64,000 nucleotides of DNA, taken from NCBI GenBank assembly GCA_030063045.1, contig JAQSEB010000041.1:3713501-3777500 (forward strand), in the 5' to 3' direction. The notes under the pieces were generated by a model, which saw only the letters and a list, made by a program, of their open reading frames with translations, was not told the DNA's origin and searched no databases. How positions within the stretch are numbered: position 1 is the stretch's first letter; each line of letters opens with the position of its first letter. Positions 1-11,726 of this stretch are shown here, piece after piece. The DNA is from Pratylenchus scribneri. Taxonomy: Eukaryota; Nematoda; Chromadorea; Rhabditida; Pratylenchidae. The position numbers and the translations under genes were made by a program.

Positions 1-589
1 TTTCATTTTTAATGTAACTTCACATCCTATTTTTCACAAAATTTCGGCACATAATTACCATAAATGAGCCAACAAAAATTCCATACAAAATTAGTACATC
101 GATGAGTAAAATCTATTTTCAAAAAAAGAAATTTTATTTTTAATAATTTAATCCCACCTACAATTTTATTTAAAAAATTCTATAATATTAAATTATTTTC
201 CCAAATTTTTTAGCTTTTTCATTTGAAAATTTGTAATCCATAAAATTATTTTAGGTCAAATACATCATAAATTCTCACAAATTATTATTTTTTGAATATG
301 GCATTGTTCAATATGTCCAATAATAATTAATAAATAAAATAAATTAAAAAAATTAAAAATTTTTATGCTTATTTAATTTTCCAAATTCGTGCCACTTGTT
401 CATATCCCAAAATCGACTTACTTTAGATACTACGAGAAATAGTGTGGAAAAGAAAATTTGGTGCAAACATATGTCGATTTTACAAGAAATGAGGTTATCC
501 CTTTACCAAATTATTTAAAAATATATTTAAAATTTATTGCTGCCATTTTTATTCGAGATTAGTGTTATAAAATAAATAAGGCATTCTTA
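1..589. other. A+T-rich sequence, no gene recognised
   Basis: Mostly A/T runs with many short homopolymers. Phrases such as 'catataaaattagtac' and 'aatttgtaacccataaaatt' recur through the first 26 kb, so this is the connective part of the degenerate receptor-unit array. No open frame, RNA gene or clear inverted repeat was seen. Confidence 0.5.
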
Positions 590-590
590 C

Positions 591-741
591 AGTATACGAA
601 GTTTCGGGTTCGGAGTCATGTGATATACCATTTAACTCCCCTCGTCGTGTTGAGTTCAACAATACCAAAATTATATCCAGGACCAGCAGGAATTTACAAG
701 TTACAAAGCTAAAGTTAGGACCTCATGAAAATTGTAAAATG
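591..741 (+). CDS. Possible terminal exon of an unrecognised gene
   Basis: An acceptor-like 'attcttacag' ends at 590. It is followed by an open frame (phase: two bases, then codons) beginning YEVSGSESCDIPF and ending KLKLGPHENCKM before TAG at 739-741, about 50 residues. The base composition is richer in G+C than the surroundings, which favours real coding history. No upstream exon could be joined convincingly, and the family is not recognised. It could be the last exon of a plus-strand gene or a relic of one. An overlapping plus frame (YTKFRVRSHVIYHLTP...) is also open for about 39 codons, so the frame choice is not certain. Confidence 0.3.
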
Positions 742-1097
742 TAGATTCTCCTCCTATCACCCATGTGCATTTATTTTATGGATACCCGGCGTTTAAAATT
801 GAATGATAATTTTTTGGAATTTTTATTCTTATTTTTGAATAAATTTCTTGTTTCTAGTCTTGGCCAAAGTTTATAAGATTATTATAGTGGATGAACAATA
901 AAAATAAATTAAAAATAAAAGCTTTTTTTATTTTGTAAATTAATTTTTTCAAAATCTTCAAAAAAGGATAAAATTTTTTTTCTTTCTCCAAAATTTTAAA
1001 TATCATGCAAGCAATTTTAATGTCTCGCATTTTGTAAATCTATCATTTCAATGCTCTGACACCGGATTCGGATTAATGATATAAGAGAGAAAATAAT

Positions 1098-1244
1098 TCA
1101 CATTTTCTTAAATGTTTGTTGACACTTTTTTTTGCTACAAAAGCAATAACACCCACTGTAACAATAACAAACAACCGCATCCACAATGGCAATTACAACA
1201 ACCATGGCGATTGATTCGCTCAAAATGATGAGGTTAAGCCTCAT
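1098..1244 (-). CDS. Short hydrophobic ORF, possible receptor transmembrane relic
   Basis: A 48-codon ATG-initiated frame reads MRLNLIILSESIAMVVVIA and continues through a cysteine/tyrosine-rich stretch (CYCYSGCYCFC) to a basic end and TGA. The centre is one good transmembrane segment. It lies within the receptor-relic array and next to a minus-strand receptor fragment at about 1300-1400, so it may be a decayed transmembrane exon. No splice context was identified and there is no independent support that it is expressed. Confidence 0.22.
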   Translation of the reverse strand: MRLNLIILSESIAMVVVIAIVDAVVCYCYSGCYCFCSKKKCQQTFKKM

Positions 1245-1299
1245 TTAATTCCAATAATTCCTGAACATTTTTAAATGGTTGACTGTGAATAAGTTTTTA

Positions 1300-1410
1300 A
1301 AAAGTACAGAAATTTGGAACAAGAATGGCATCGAAGCAAATAGAATAGATCATCCAAACTGGATTTAGTCATGGGAAAAATGCTGATTCATTGTCGGTGG
1401 GGATCCGAGG
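1300..1410 (-). pseudogene. Chemoreceptor unit fragment
   Basis: The text around 'catcgaagcaaatagaatag' and 'catccaaactggatttag' matches the better-preserved minus-strand receptor exons at 12.65-12.73 kb and 15.30-15.40 kb, which encode the segment before the ER-W motif. Here only the upstream part of that exon is left and the frame is not open. Confidence 0.4.
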
Positions 1411-1994
1411 GCCAAAATCACATTATAAAATAATTTTATTTTTTTAATTTTTTATTATTTCATTTTTAATGGAAAGTGCTTGCAGTCATATAATTTAATG
1501 AACATTTCAATTTTTATAAAATAAATATAAAAATTTTATTAAATTTATTTTATGGGTTTAATTTTTTTGAAATTTTTATTTTATTTGTTTAAAATTCTTT
1601 TTAGAATTCGAAGCACAGGAATCGCGCGAAGCTGTAAGTAAAAAGCCCAAAAGCCGTCTCGCTCACAAACGGTTTAAACATTCTGAACTGGCACCACAAA
1701 TCATGATTTTGTCCAAGCTTTTCTTCATTAATCATACCAATTTTCAACATCATTAATTTTTTTCCAATGTAAAATAATTAATTTTATTTTTATTGAACAA
1801 ATTTTTTTTCAAAAAAAACTGTTTGGTTTGCATTTTATTAACCGAAATCAGTTTTTATTATTTTTCAAATACTTTTTCTGCAAAAAATATTTTCACGACT
1901 TCCTTTGACTATGGCATACTTTTTATTGGCATTTTCAAGTCGTATTCATGGAATTGTATGGTAGAGGTTTCTAGTGTATTGATGAGGATTTCGA

Positions 1995-2195
1995 CAGTGT
2001 TGTAAAAATTTCAAAATCTCGTCTCTCGTCTTCATCTTTCGTCTTGGCCTTTTTACCCTCTCGTCTCTCGTCTTCGTCTTTCGTCTTTGCCTTTTTACCC
2101 CCTCGTCTCTCGTCCGTCTTTTCGTCTCTTTTTTAAGACGAGACGAGGACGAAGACGAGGACGAGACGAAAGACGAGGACGTTTTTACAACACTG
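1995..2195. mobile_element. 201-bp MITE with perfect 14-bp TIRs and 7-bp TSD
   Basis: CAGTGTTGTAAAAA (1995-2008) and its exact reverse complement (2182-2195) bracket the element. The flanking heptamer ATTTCGA is duplicated at 1988-1994 and 2196-2202. The interior is a pyrimidine-rich cgtctctcgtctt repeat on the left and its purine-rich complement on the right, so the whole element can fold back on itself. The CAGTG terminus suggests a hAT- or P-type non-autonomous element; 7 bp is one short of the usual hAT duplication. It split a receptor relic: the sequence before 1995 continues after 2195 as in paralogues reading 'gatttcgaggaccaaaag'. No transposase is encoded. Confidence 0.9.
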
Positions 2196-2699
2196 ATTTC
2201 GAGGACCAAAAGAACCTTGGAAAATTATTTTATATTAATTTTTATTATTAATTTATTTTATTTCATTTTTAATGAAGAAGTCGGTCTTCAACTAATTTAA
2301 TGAAAATTTAAATTTTTCTAAAATAAATAAAAATTTTAGTAAATTTATTTTACGGGTTTAATTTTAATTTTTAAAATCATTAATTTTAGTGTTTAAAATG
2401 AATAATAAATTAATGTTTAAATGTTAAAATGAATGGAAATCGAATCGAATTTTATTTCATTTAAATTTCTTCCTTTTTATTATTTTAAATTTTTGACAAA
2501 ATTATTCACAAAATATTGGTACACAACTGCCAGAGATGAGTCAACAAAAAATTTCATATAAATTGTTTACATATAAAAAAAAATCTTAGAAAATTTTATG
2601 GTTTGCATTTTAACTTATAATTTTATCTTAATTTATTAAAAATGATTAAAAATTTTTTCATAATTTAATATCAAATAAATGTTCAATTTCTTATATTTT

Positions 2700-2935
2700 G
2701 CCAACCACAATTCCGGCACTATCCAGTCCATATTTGTGGCCTTTGCGTTCATAGCTCCGAATGAACATCATAGCCGGGACTTTTCCGGCCATAATTACAA
2801 AATGGAACATTGGTGATGCGGCAATTAAGCATAGAAAGGAATTTGAATTTGAAGCCAATAGACCATCCACATTGGATTTTTCAGATACAGAATTCTGCTA
2901 ATGTAATGTTAAAAAGGATTCATGGGCCAAAAGCA
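2700..2935 (-). pseudogene. Sre/Sra-like chemoreceptor exon relic
   Basis: The reverse strand aligns with the 20950-21102 exon that encodes ...TIMAERIWATVF...SYERQGHKYG. Here it reads roughly HFVIMAGKVPAMMFI..YERKGHKYGL, with the conserved ER and W altered. An upstream part matches the WMVYLL / FYVYI region of other units, but frames are broken. It belongs to the repeated receptor family of the first 26 kb. Confidence 0.5.
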
Positions 2936-4560
2936 CATAAAAAAATTATTATTAAATTTTTATTATTTAATTTTTAATGAATTATGATGTTTGAATAAAA
3001 TCTCAAATAATTTAAAAAATTGAATTTTTCTAAAATAAATAAAAGTTTTAGTTAATTTAGTTGTATCATTACCATTTGGATGGATATGCATTATTATTTG
3101 GCTGTTTAAATTCTTGTAAAATTACGCATCGAATAATTGACATTTTATTACATAAAAAAATATAATATGGCTTATTCCCAGAGTCGCATTTTTTGGTCGA
3201 AATTCTGAAAATATTCTAAAAATCCCATCATTTTTAGAGATAGGAACAAAATGGAAATAAGACAATTCTGGAAATATCATTTAAATAATACAATTTTGAA
3301 AATAATTCTTAAAATATAATTCATTTCCATTCTCAGAATATAGCTTAAAAATGAACGAAAAAATCAATTCTCAAAATATTTGGAATTCTGGAAATATTTT
3401 AAAAATAAAATTCGTTTCAAAATCCATTTTAGTCTTATTTTCAGCATGCATTCTTCCTCATAAGTTTTCTCAAAACATTTTTTTTAAATTTGAATGGTTC
3501 AGCTACGACTACAAACAATAAAAATAAATATTTATATAATAAATTAAAAAAAAGCATTTTATTGTGACGGTATAGAAAAAATTATTGTTAAAATTTTAAT
3601 GAATTTTATACCTTTATATAAATTTCAAATGCATCAGAATATTTCAAAAATTTTTTCTTTAATTTTGGTTGTGCTAAACTCGTATTTGACTTTAAAATAA
3701 TAATAAATTTCTAAGGCACTTTTGGCAATCGAAACTAGAGATCGGCAAGGATAAATGATCAAAAATGTGTTCTATAATTCCATTATTGTTAGTTTTTAAA
3801 ATCATTATTTTAATAAATAATAAAATTTTTCATTGTTATCGATCGATCTTGATTTTTCAAATAATAAAATTATTTATTAATAAATGATAATTAACAAATA
3901 ATTTTATGGGTAGCGTTAAATTATTTATGAGCATTTTTATATTTTATATTAGTTACATTTAATCAATGGCTTATTTTTAACGAGATTTTAATACATTAAA
4001 TTTTGAATAAAAAATTAATTAATTGAATTTATTAAAATTATTAAATTTTTATGTTCTAATTTCAAATGACGATTTGTTCCGACGTTTTTTTTAAATATCA
4101 TTATATAATAATATAAATTTAATTCCTAAACTACTTAAAAAATTTATGAGTTGTAAAAAATAAATAAAAAATTTATAATTCCCTCAAATAAAAATATTTA
4201 AATTTTAATTTCCTTTTAAATTTCTTCCCTTTTAATATTTTAAATTTTTTCTCACAAAATTTCGATAAACAATTGCCATGAATGAGCCCATAAAAATTCA
4301 TCTACATTTATAAATGAAATTTTATTTTTAATATTTTACTAGCCCTTAATCCTTAGCCCCAAACCCCTAAAACCCATGCCACCCTGAACCATAACTATAA
4401 CCCTAACCCTAGCCTCTAAATCGGTCTGTAATTGAAATTTCATAGACTAAATCGACCATGCCGAATCGAATGAGCCTACTCTCGAGTCTGTACGACAACT
4501 AGAAACCGAGATTTCCAAAATTCGTCAACGCCGATTTCCGGAAATCGTCAATTTCCAAGA
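2936..4560. other. A+T-rich intergenic with short repeats
   Basis: No gene seen. About 3180-3480 carries a loose repeat of 'attctgaaaatat'-type words that also appears at about 34.5-35.5 kb inside the intron insertion of the secreted-protein gene. At 4370-4425 there is a C-rich, telomere-like patch containing 'ataaccctaaccctagcc', too short and degenerate to be a telomere. Confidence 0.4.
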
Positions 4561-4590
4561 TTCGACGTAACATATATTCATCTCGTCCGC

Positions 4591-4827
4591 ATGGGCCAAT
4601 TAACCTATTTGTGTGCAGTCTACTTCACATTATCAACATATATTCATCTCATCGGTATGGGCCAATTCCCCAAATTAAATTTGATTTACACAATTGGTCT
4701 TATCGCCTTCAGTATTTTGAGCCAAATTGTGCCACGCATTGTCATTCTACTCTTTCGTATTGCCATATTGCCCTCATGCATAATACTGGCCACAACTAAC
4801 ATTCTATTCTATTTCATTAACATTTGA
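4591..4827 (+). pseudogene. Plus-strand receptor transmembrane exon (best-preserved copy)
   Basis: A 78-codon frame opens at ATG 4591 and contains YIHLIGMGQFPKL followed by hydrophobic segments GLIAFSILSQIVPRIVILLF and ILPSCIILATTNILFYF, then TGA. Related but broken plus-strand copies occur at about 6.8, 7.1, 11.8, 12.2 and 24.45 kb (for example FIAFSVIGQIVPCI), all with the HxxGMG..P. phrase. Two to three membrane spans suggest a polytopic receptor exon. Its strand is opposite to the ER-W-AT exons, so either two families are interleaved or units were inverted. Function beyond membrane protein is an inference; no full gene could be assembled. Confidence 0.4.
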
Positions 4828-6780
4828 ATATTCATTATAATTTTTTTTTATTTTTAATGGAGCCATGTTAAGAAGTTATAATTTTATGAAAATTTAAGTT
4901 TTCCAAAAATAAATAAAAATTTTAGTAAATTTATTTTATGGGTTTATTTTTAATTTTTGGTTTTTTTAATTTTTGCGCTTAAAATAAAAAAATTTTTAAT
5001 GCTAAAATGAATGGAAAGGAATCGAATTTATAATTTTATCCCTTTTAATATCAAAATTTTTGTCAAAATTATTTACATTTACAAAATTTCGGCACACAGT
5101 TACCATAAATGTTCCAAAAAAATTCATATAAAATCAATACATTAATGACTAATGAACAAAATCTGTTTTTTTAAAAAATGTAAGATTAAATTTTAATATT
5201 TATTTTAATTTAATTTTAATTTATTTATTTTAAAAATTCGAAAATATAAAATTTTTTTGGTATTTTGATTTTTTCATGTGAAAATTTGTAACCCATAAAT
5301 TTTTTTAGGTTAAATTCGATTTAAGCTTTCTCAAATCATTTTGAAATTTTAGGATCTGAAAAAGGCCAAATCAATAAAATAAATTTATAATAAATTAAAA
5401 AATTAAGATTTTTATATTATGGTACATGGTATTTATTTAATTTTCTTAATTATTTAAAAAAAAAACTTAAAATTAAATTATAATTTGCTGTTGCTTTTTT
5501 GTTGGAGATCAATTTTGTAAAATAAATAATAATCTTTTTCAAAGATACCAATATTTTAGGCAGTGGTTTTTAAATTTCAAAAGAAATTTTGTTATTGAAA
5601 AGAATGATTTTTCAGCGGATATTATATCGTTATTTTAAATAAAAATTAACAACATTTTAAATTTATTGAAATATAATATATTTTAAAGTTTTTCATTATT
5701 TCATTTTTTTATAATAATCTTGAGTTCATCCGCTATTAATTTAATGAAAATTTGATTTTTTCTAAAAGTAAATAAATATTTAGCATATTTATTTTTTGGG
5801 TTTAATTAAATTATTATTTTTTTAATGAATAAAAATTGTAAAAGTTATAATTATGGAATTGGAAAATCGGATTTTTGATTTAATTTATATTTTCCTTTTA
5901 TTTTAATTAGCGGAAGATTAAATCAAAATTTTACAAATTTACAAGAATTTAAATAATTAAAAAAATTATTTAAATTTTAAAATGATTAAATGGGTAAATT
6001 TTTGAACATTTCAAAAATATATTAAAATTGATTTTTTCCATAATTTAATGACAAAAATAAATTCAATTTTTCCCTTTTTTTCCTATTCAATTCCAGAACT
6101 GACCAGTCCATTTCAGGGCTATGCAGGTGCCGGATCAGGTGCTGGCACGGCACGGCGGCAAGGTCCCGGCACAAAATCTTTTGTTAATTTTCTTTTAATC
6201 GAGTAAACAATAATGCGATAAAAATTTATTAAAAAAATACAAATAAGGAATTCTATATATTTTATTTTTTGATTTTATTTGTTTAATAGTATCATAATAC
6301 AATCCCAGCAAAAATTAAGTGTTTTTAAAAGAAAATTTGAAAAAAAATTCGAGTAAATTCGGCTGGAAAAACATAAGAACCAGATTCTAATTAATGTACG
6401 ATAAAAAAATAAATTTATTGTATTTTTTTTAATTTCAAATGATCAAATTCGTCTTGATACACTTATTTTAAATTAATTCTAATAATAATGCAAATTTATT
6501 TTCCTAGATTATTTGAGAAATTTATGGGTTGACAAAAAAAATAAGAAAATTTATAAATTTTCAAAAGGAAAAAAATTTAGGAAATAAAAAGCAATGAAAA
6601 AATTCCCAATAATTATTAAATGTAAAAAATATTGTAAATATCCATTATAGAAACGAAACTCATCGAAAATTTCGCTAATAATTTTTGTAAATTAAAGATA
6701 AAAAATGGAAGAATAAAATCGAAACTAGACAGCACCGCAAAAATAAGAATTTATAAAAATTATAAATGAAATATTTAAAT
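4828..6780. other. A+T-rich intergenic with a receptor fragment near 6090
   Basis: No open gene. At about 6085-6160 the phrase 'ccagaactgaccagtccat' is the remnant of a minus-strand receptor exon end, followed by a short G+C-rich patch 'gctggcacggcacggcggcaa' of unknown origin. The rest is low-complexity A/T. Confidence 0.4.
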
Positions 6781-6789
6781 TGAAAAATA

Positions 6790-7170
6790 ATTTAACTATT
6801 CCAATTCATAGGATCAACATTTTTCATCCCATAGGTACGAGGCAATTCCTCAAACTGGGTGCGCACTCATGACCTCATCAGATTCGTTTTTTGGCAAATA
6901 TTGCTTTGCATAATTCAGAAAATAAATGTTTGTATTTAATAAAGCTTAAAGTTATGCAAATTTTATTAAATTATATTTGAATTTTTTATGAATCGCAATT
7001 GAATTCGCATACAATTTGAGTGATCATTTTTTACAAATTAATAAAATTTTCTTCAATCAATTCCCCAAATTGAGTGCTCACACATGGTCTCATCGCATTC
7101 AGCATTTTGGGACAAATTGTGTAATACATTGCCATTCTAATTCTTCCATTTTCCATATTCTAATAAAAGA
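6790..7170 (+). pseudogene. Two decayed copies of the plus-strand receptor exon
   Basis: At about 6800-6890 and 7065-7160 the sequence repeats the phrases found in the 4591-4827 exon ('caattcctcaaactgggtgcg' and 'catcgcattcagcattttggg'). Frames are interrupted in both. They are adjacent, about 270 bp apart, consistent with tandem duplication followed by decay. Confidence 0.4.
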
Positions 7171-8950
7171 TTTTATATTGTGGTAAATTTATTCGTTTAA
7201 GTTATTTGAAATGACACATGTTAATTAAGTAGTGCTAAATTTTTTTAAAATTTTATTGAAAGCATTATAATTTTTTTTATTTTTTCATTCTTTAATGAAG
7301 TGGTTCACCGGCGGTCGCATAATTTAATAAAAATTTGATTTTTCCAAAATAAATAAAAATTTTGATCAATTTAATTTATGCGTTAGATAAAATCTTTGTG
7401 ATATATTGATGGGATTTTCGAAGATTAAGAGAACCTTAGAAAAAAATTTTCATTTAAATTTTATAGAGAATATTTTGAAATTTTTCTTTGTTTTTTTTTT
7501 AAATTTGATTCGAAATCCGAACGGTCTCGCAAAAAATTTTAATTATTTTTTTATGAGTTTAATATTAATTTTTGAATTATTAATTATCTTGATTCAAATG
7601 AATAAAAAATAAATTTTAAATGTATGGAAATAAATTCGAATTAATTCTTCTCTTTTAAAATTTTTAATTTTTTTTCAAATCTTTCAAAAATTTCGGCACA
7701 CGATTGCCAAGAATGGGCTAATAAAAATTCCATATAAAATTAGTATATTGATGATTAAAATCTGCTTCTAAAATTTGAAATTTTTTAATATTTTAATCCA
7801 ATCTAAATTTAAATATTTATAAATTCCAATATGAAAAAATATTTTTAAATGTTTATATATTTTTTCATGTGTAATTTATAACCCATAAAATTATTTTAAA
7901 TTAAATTCACAAAATGTTCTCTCAAATCATTTCATTTTTAAAATTGAATGACACGTGAAAATTTTACTACTTTTACGTCGCATATGTTGGCTCTCATCTT
8001 AGTATTTTAAATTTTAGTCAAAATTATTCACAAAATTTCGGCACATAAATGCTATGAGTGAGCCAACAAAAATTTCATAAAAATTAGCACATTAATGAGC
8101 ACGATCTGCTTTTAATTATTTAAATTTATTTTTAATATTGTAATCCAATCTACAATTTAATTATTCTAAAAATATTTTTTATCATCTAAAAATTTGTAAC
8201 CCATAAAAATATTTTTGGTTAAATTCAACATATAATCTCTTAAAACATTTTGTTTTTTGAAAATGGAATGTGCGGCACCCACAATAATAATAAATATATA
8301 AAATTAAAAATTTTTTTGATATTGTTGGTATTATACTTTTAAATTTCTAATTATTTAAATAATAATTACCATTTTTACGTGAGTTCGAGATAGAACATAA
8401 AAAAATTGACATTTATTCGAGACCATAATGAGCATCTGAAAAAAAGGAATTTTAATTAATTGAATGTAACAGAAAATAGGTAAGATATTTTGGTTGGGCC
8501 CTGAGAATAAAATATTACTAATAAGAAACACAAGAACAAAAACAAAAGTTTCATTTTTGATGACGACAATAATTTTAATAATTTTATGGCAAAAATTCTT
8601 CAAGTAGAAAAATCGATAAATTATTTTGAGAAAAATATAATTATTTTTTATGAATTTTTATTTGATTTTAAAATATTTTATCAATGGCTTGAAATTATTC
8701 TATAATAATGCAAAATTAATTTCTTAAATAAATTAAAAAATTTATGGGTTTTAAAAAATTCTCAATATCCGCAACTAAAAATATTTATGGGAATTTTGGA
8801 AAAAAATTCTCAACAATTTCTAAATGCAAATAAATATCGTATTTATATTTTCTTGATAAAATTATCATTATCTTATAAAGATAGTAAGATATGATAAAAA
8901 TAACATCAGATTCGAGTTCTATGACCCAGATTAACCATATAAACTAATTT
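7171..8950. other. A+T-rich intergenic, no gene recognised
   Basis: Contains repeated connective motifs of the receptor units ('cggcacacgattgccaagaatg' type, 7690 and 8038) but no convincing exon. Open frames at 7406-7612 and 8355-8603 are low-complexity, lack splice context and have no recognisable motif. Confidence 0.4.
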
Positions 8951-8959
8951 TTAAATAAA

Positions 8960-9135
8960 TTTATCGAAAAAATTAGGGATCCAGATTCTTTAGGATTGTC
9001 CAAAATGGAACATTATTGATAGGAAATGTAAACAAATATAGAGTTGGAAGCAAATAGATTTTCGAAACTGTATTTAGCCATAGACAGAATTAGGCTGTTT
9101 TTTTTGTTGATAGTGGGAGTCTCGAGTGCCATAAA
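8960..9135 (-). pseudogene. Chemoreceptor unit fragment
   Basis: Matches the minus-strand receptor exons through 'caaaatggaacatt', 'ggaagcaaatagattttcg' and 'gttgatagtgggag'. The region encoding the ER-W-AT motif is missing and the frame is closed. Confidence 0.4.
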
Positions 9136-11446
9136 CACCTTACAAAATTATTATTATTTTAATTTTATTGAAAAATTATTAACAATGGTTTCGAGCAAGG
9201 ATCTGCATAATTAATGAGATGAAATTTTTCAAAAATAAATAAAAATTTTAATCAATTTATTTTATGGGTTTTATATTAATTTTTGAAATAATTAATTATT
9301 TTGTTGAATGCACATTAAAAAATAAATAAATTTTTATAAATAAATTTATAAAAATGTTTTTTAAATTATAGAATTAATAATATTAAAAATATTGATTTGG
9401 ATTAAAATATTAAAAATAAAATTTCATTTATAAATGTAGATGAATTTTATGGGCTCATTCATGGCAATTGTTTGTCGAAATTTTTTGAGAAAAATTTAAA
9501 ATATTAAAAGGGAAGAAATTTAACTAATCTGAATTTGTATCTCATAAAATTATTTTAGATCAAATTCATCATAAGTTCTCTCAAATCATTTTGATTTTAA
9601 AAAATGGAGTGTAGAGGGGCAATAAAAATAAAAATTTAAAAAAATAAAAATAAAAGATTTTTATATCGTGGTACTTTATTTTTTTAATTATTTAAAATGC
9701 TTCTCGTTAATTAAGTAGTACCAAAATTTTTTAAATTTTATTGAAAACATAATTTTTTTATTATTTCATTTTTAATGAAGAGATTTGCTCGAATAATTTA
9801 ATGAAAATTTGATTTTTCTAAAATAAGAATTTTAGTCAATTTAGTTTATGGGTTTATAATTTTTAAAATAATTAAATTTTCTGAAAATAAAGTAAAAATA
9901 AATTTTTAAAATTAAAATGGGTTTCGAAGAGCAAAAATCACCGCAGAAAATTATTATTAATTTTTTTGTTAAATTGAAAATATTTTTAGAATTTTTTTTT
10001 TATTTCATTCTTAGTTTTGACTGTTCACAACTAAGACCTAATTTAACAAAATTTTAAATTTTTATAAAATAATTAAAAATTTTATTAAATTTATTTTATG
10101 AGTTTAATTTTAATTTTTGAATTCCCTCCTCAAAGTCATCGTTTAATGAAAATTCAAATTTTTCTAAAATAAATAAAAATTTTAGACAATTTATTTTATG
10201 AGTTTTATTTAAATTTTTGAAATCATTAAATTTTATGTTTAAAATGAACAGAAAAATATATTATAATTAAATTAAAAATAAAAGTTTATTATTGTGCTGC
10301 TTAAATAAATTATTAAAGCAAATTATAAAGACATAAATAATAAAAAATTAAATCCATAAATATTTTAAAAATATTTTTTAATTTATTTTTATTAAATCAT
10401 TAATTTTTTCAATGATGATCGAACCTTTCCTCATTTTTCAATTAATAAAAATTGATTTTTCATATTATTTATAATTTCCCAATTTTATAATAAAATTAAT
10501 CATTAAGAAAAGAGTTTTAAAAATTCTAAAAATTCTGAATTCAAATCTAAAAGAAATCTATAATTATTTTATTAATTTTTTAAAATAATTTTTCTTAAAT
10601 CATTAAATTTTTCGATTATTGGAATGATGATTTTTTGATTCATGATTAATATATTATTTTAAAAAAATTGATAATTCATAGAAAATTTTATGGGTTGCAT
10701 TTTTCATAATTTAGTCACAATTTCTAGAACAAAATGTAATAAAATCTCCATTTTTATATTGTTTGAGCATTCTGAGATAATATAATGAAATTTTGGAAGT
10801 AGGGATGGAACCGAAACTCAAAAAATCGGAATCGTTCAGTGAGTGGAAAAAATTTATTTTTTATTAGAAAAATTTTATTTTTCTTATAAATTTTTCTAAA
10901 TTAAATGTTATCAGAAAAAGGAGCCCGTTTTTAAATTGAAATCATAGAATATCATTAAATTTAACTATAAAATAAAATAAAAATGGTATTAAATATGCGC
11001 TTTTTTCGAGAACATTTCTTGAAAAATCGCAAATAAAATTGAAAAAATTATTTTAAAATATTATCATTTTTTCAAATATTAGAGTCATTCTTCTAAAATA
11101 ATTTTATAGCAATAATTTACATAAAAAAATATTTACACTTAAGAAATTGTTTTTTTACCTAATATTTTTATAAAATTAAAATTGATAATTTGGATAATAA
11201 AATTAGGATTAAATCTTAAAGCATCAAAAGCCATTTTCAAAATTAATGAATATTTATTTGACATTTTCCAAAAATAATGAATAATGAAAAAAAAATAGAG
11301 AATTGTAAGAAAAAATTGCTCATATTGAATGAAACAACTCATCAAGAATTTCGCTAATAATTATAATAAATTTCAGTTAAAAAAAGAAGAATAAAATAAA
11401 AACAGGCTACCCCCACAAAAATATGAAAAAATTAAAAAAGAAATTA
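9136..11446. other. A+T-rich intergenic, no gene recognised
   Basis: Repeats of 'aataaaaattttagtcaatttattttatggg' type (also at 2320, 4915, 7355, 12890 and elsewhere) mark former receptor units. At 10801 the phrase 'agggatggaaccgaaac' resembles the end of the repeat at 31749 and 38270. No gene supported. Confidence 0.35.
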
Positions 11447-11714
11447 AAATCGGAATATTTTTTTAGTGAACATCCCTTTAAAGTGAATGTTCATTGAAAC
11501 GAATGTTTTTATTTTTTTTGACCAAACACCAAAATGAAAGGAAGGAAACAGAAACAGCCAGCGATCGCCACTCTGCCCAATCAACAAGGGAAAGAGAAAA
11601 GAAAAAATAGAAAAGAGAATGATAGGTGCCCCTTTCGATATAAAATTATTTTCTTTTCAATAAATTCCACCAATATTTTCAAATCCTATATTCACTAAAA
11701 AAATATTCCGATTT
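11447..11714. mobile_element. 268-bp Tc1/mariner-type MITE with TA target duplication
   Basis: Perfect 24-bp inverted termini, beginning AAATCGGAATATTTTTTTAG, lie at 11447-11470 and 11691-11714. They are flanked by TA at 11445-11446 and 11715-11716. The paralogous segment near 24.38 kb has the uninterrupted site ('gaaattatttaaattg', TA at 24379-24380), an internal control showing the element inserted after the duplication. The interior is non-coding and richer in G+C in the middle. The class is inferred from the TA duplication; no transposase is present. Confidence 0.93.
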
Positions 11715-11726
11715 TATTTAAATTGA

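Noticed and set aside
1946..2209. 87-codon Arg/Lys/Ser-rich ORF on the minus strand
   Set aside because: It is a translation of the GTCTC/GAGAC repeat inside the 1995-2195 MITE.
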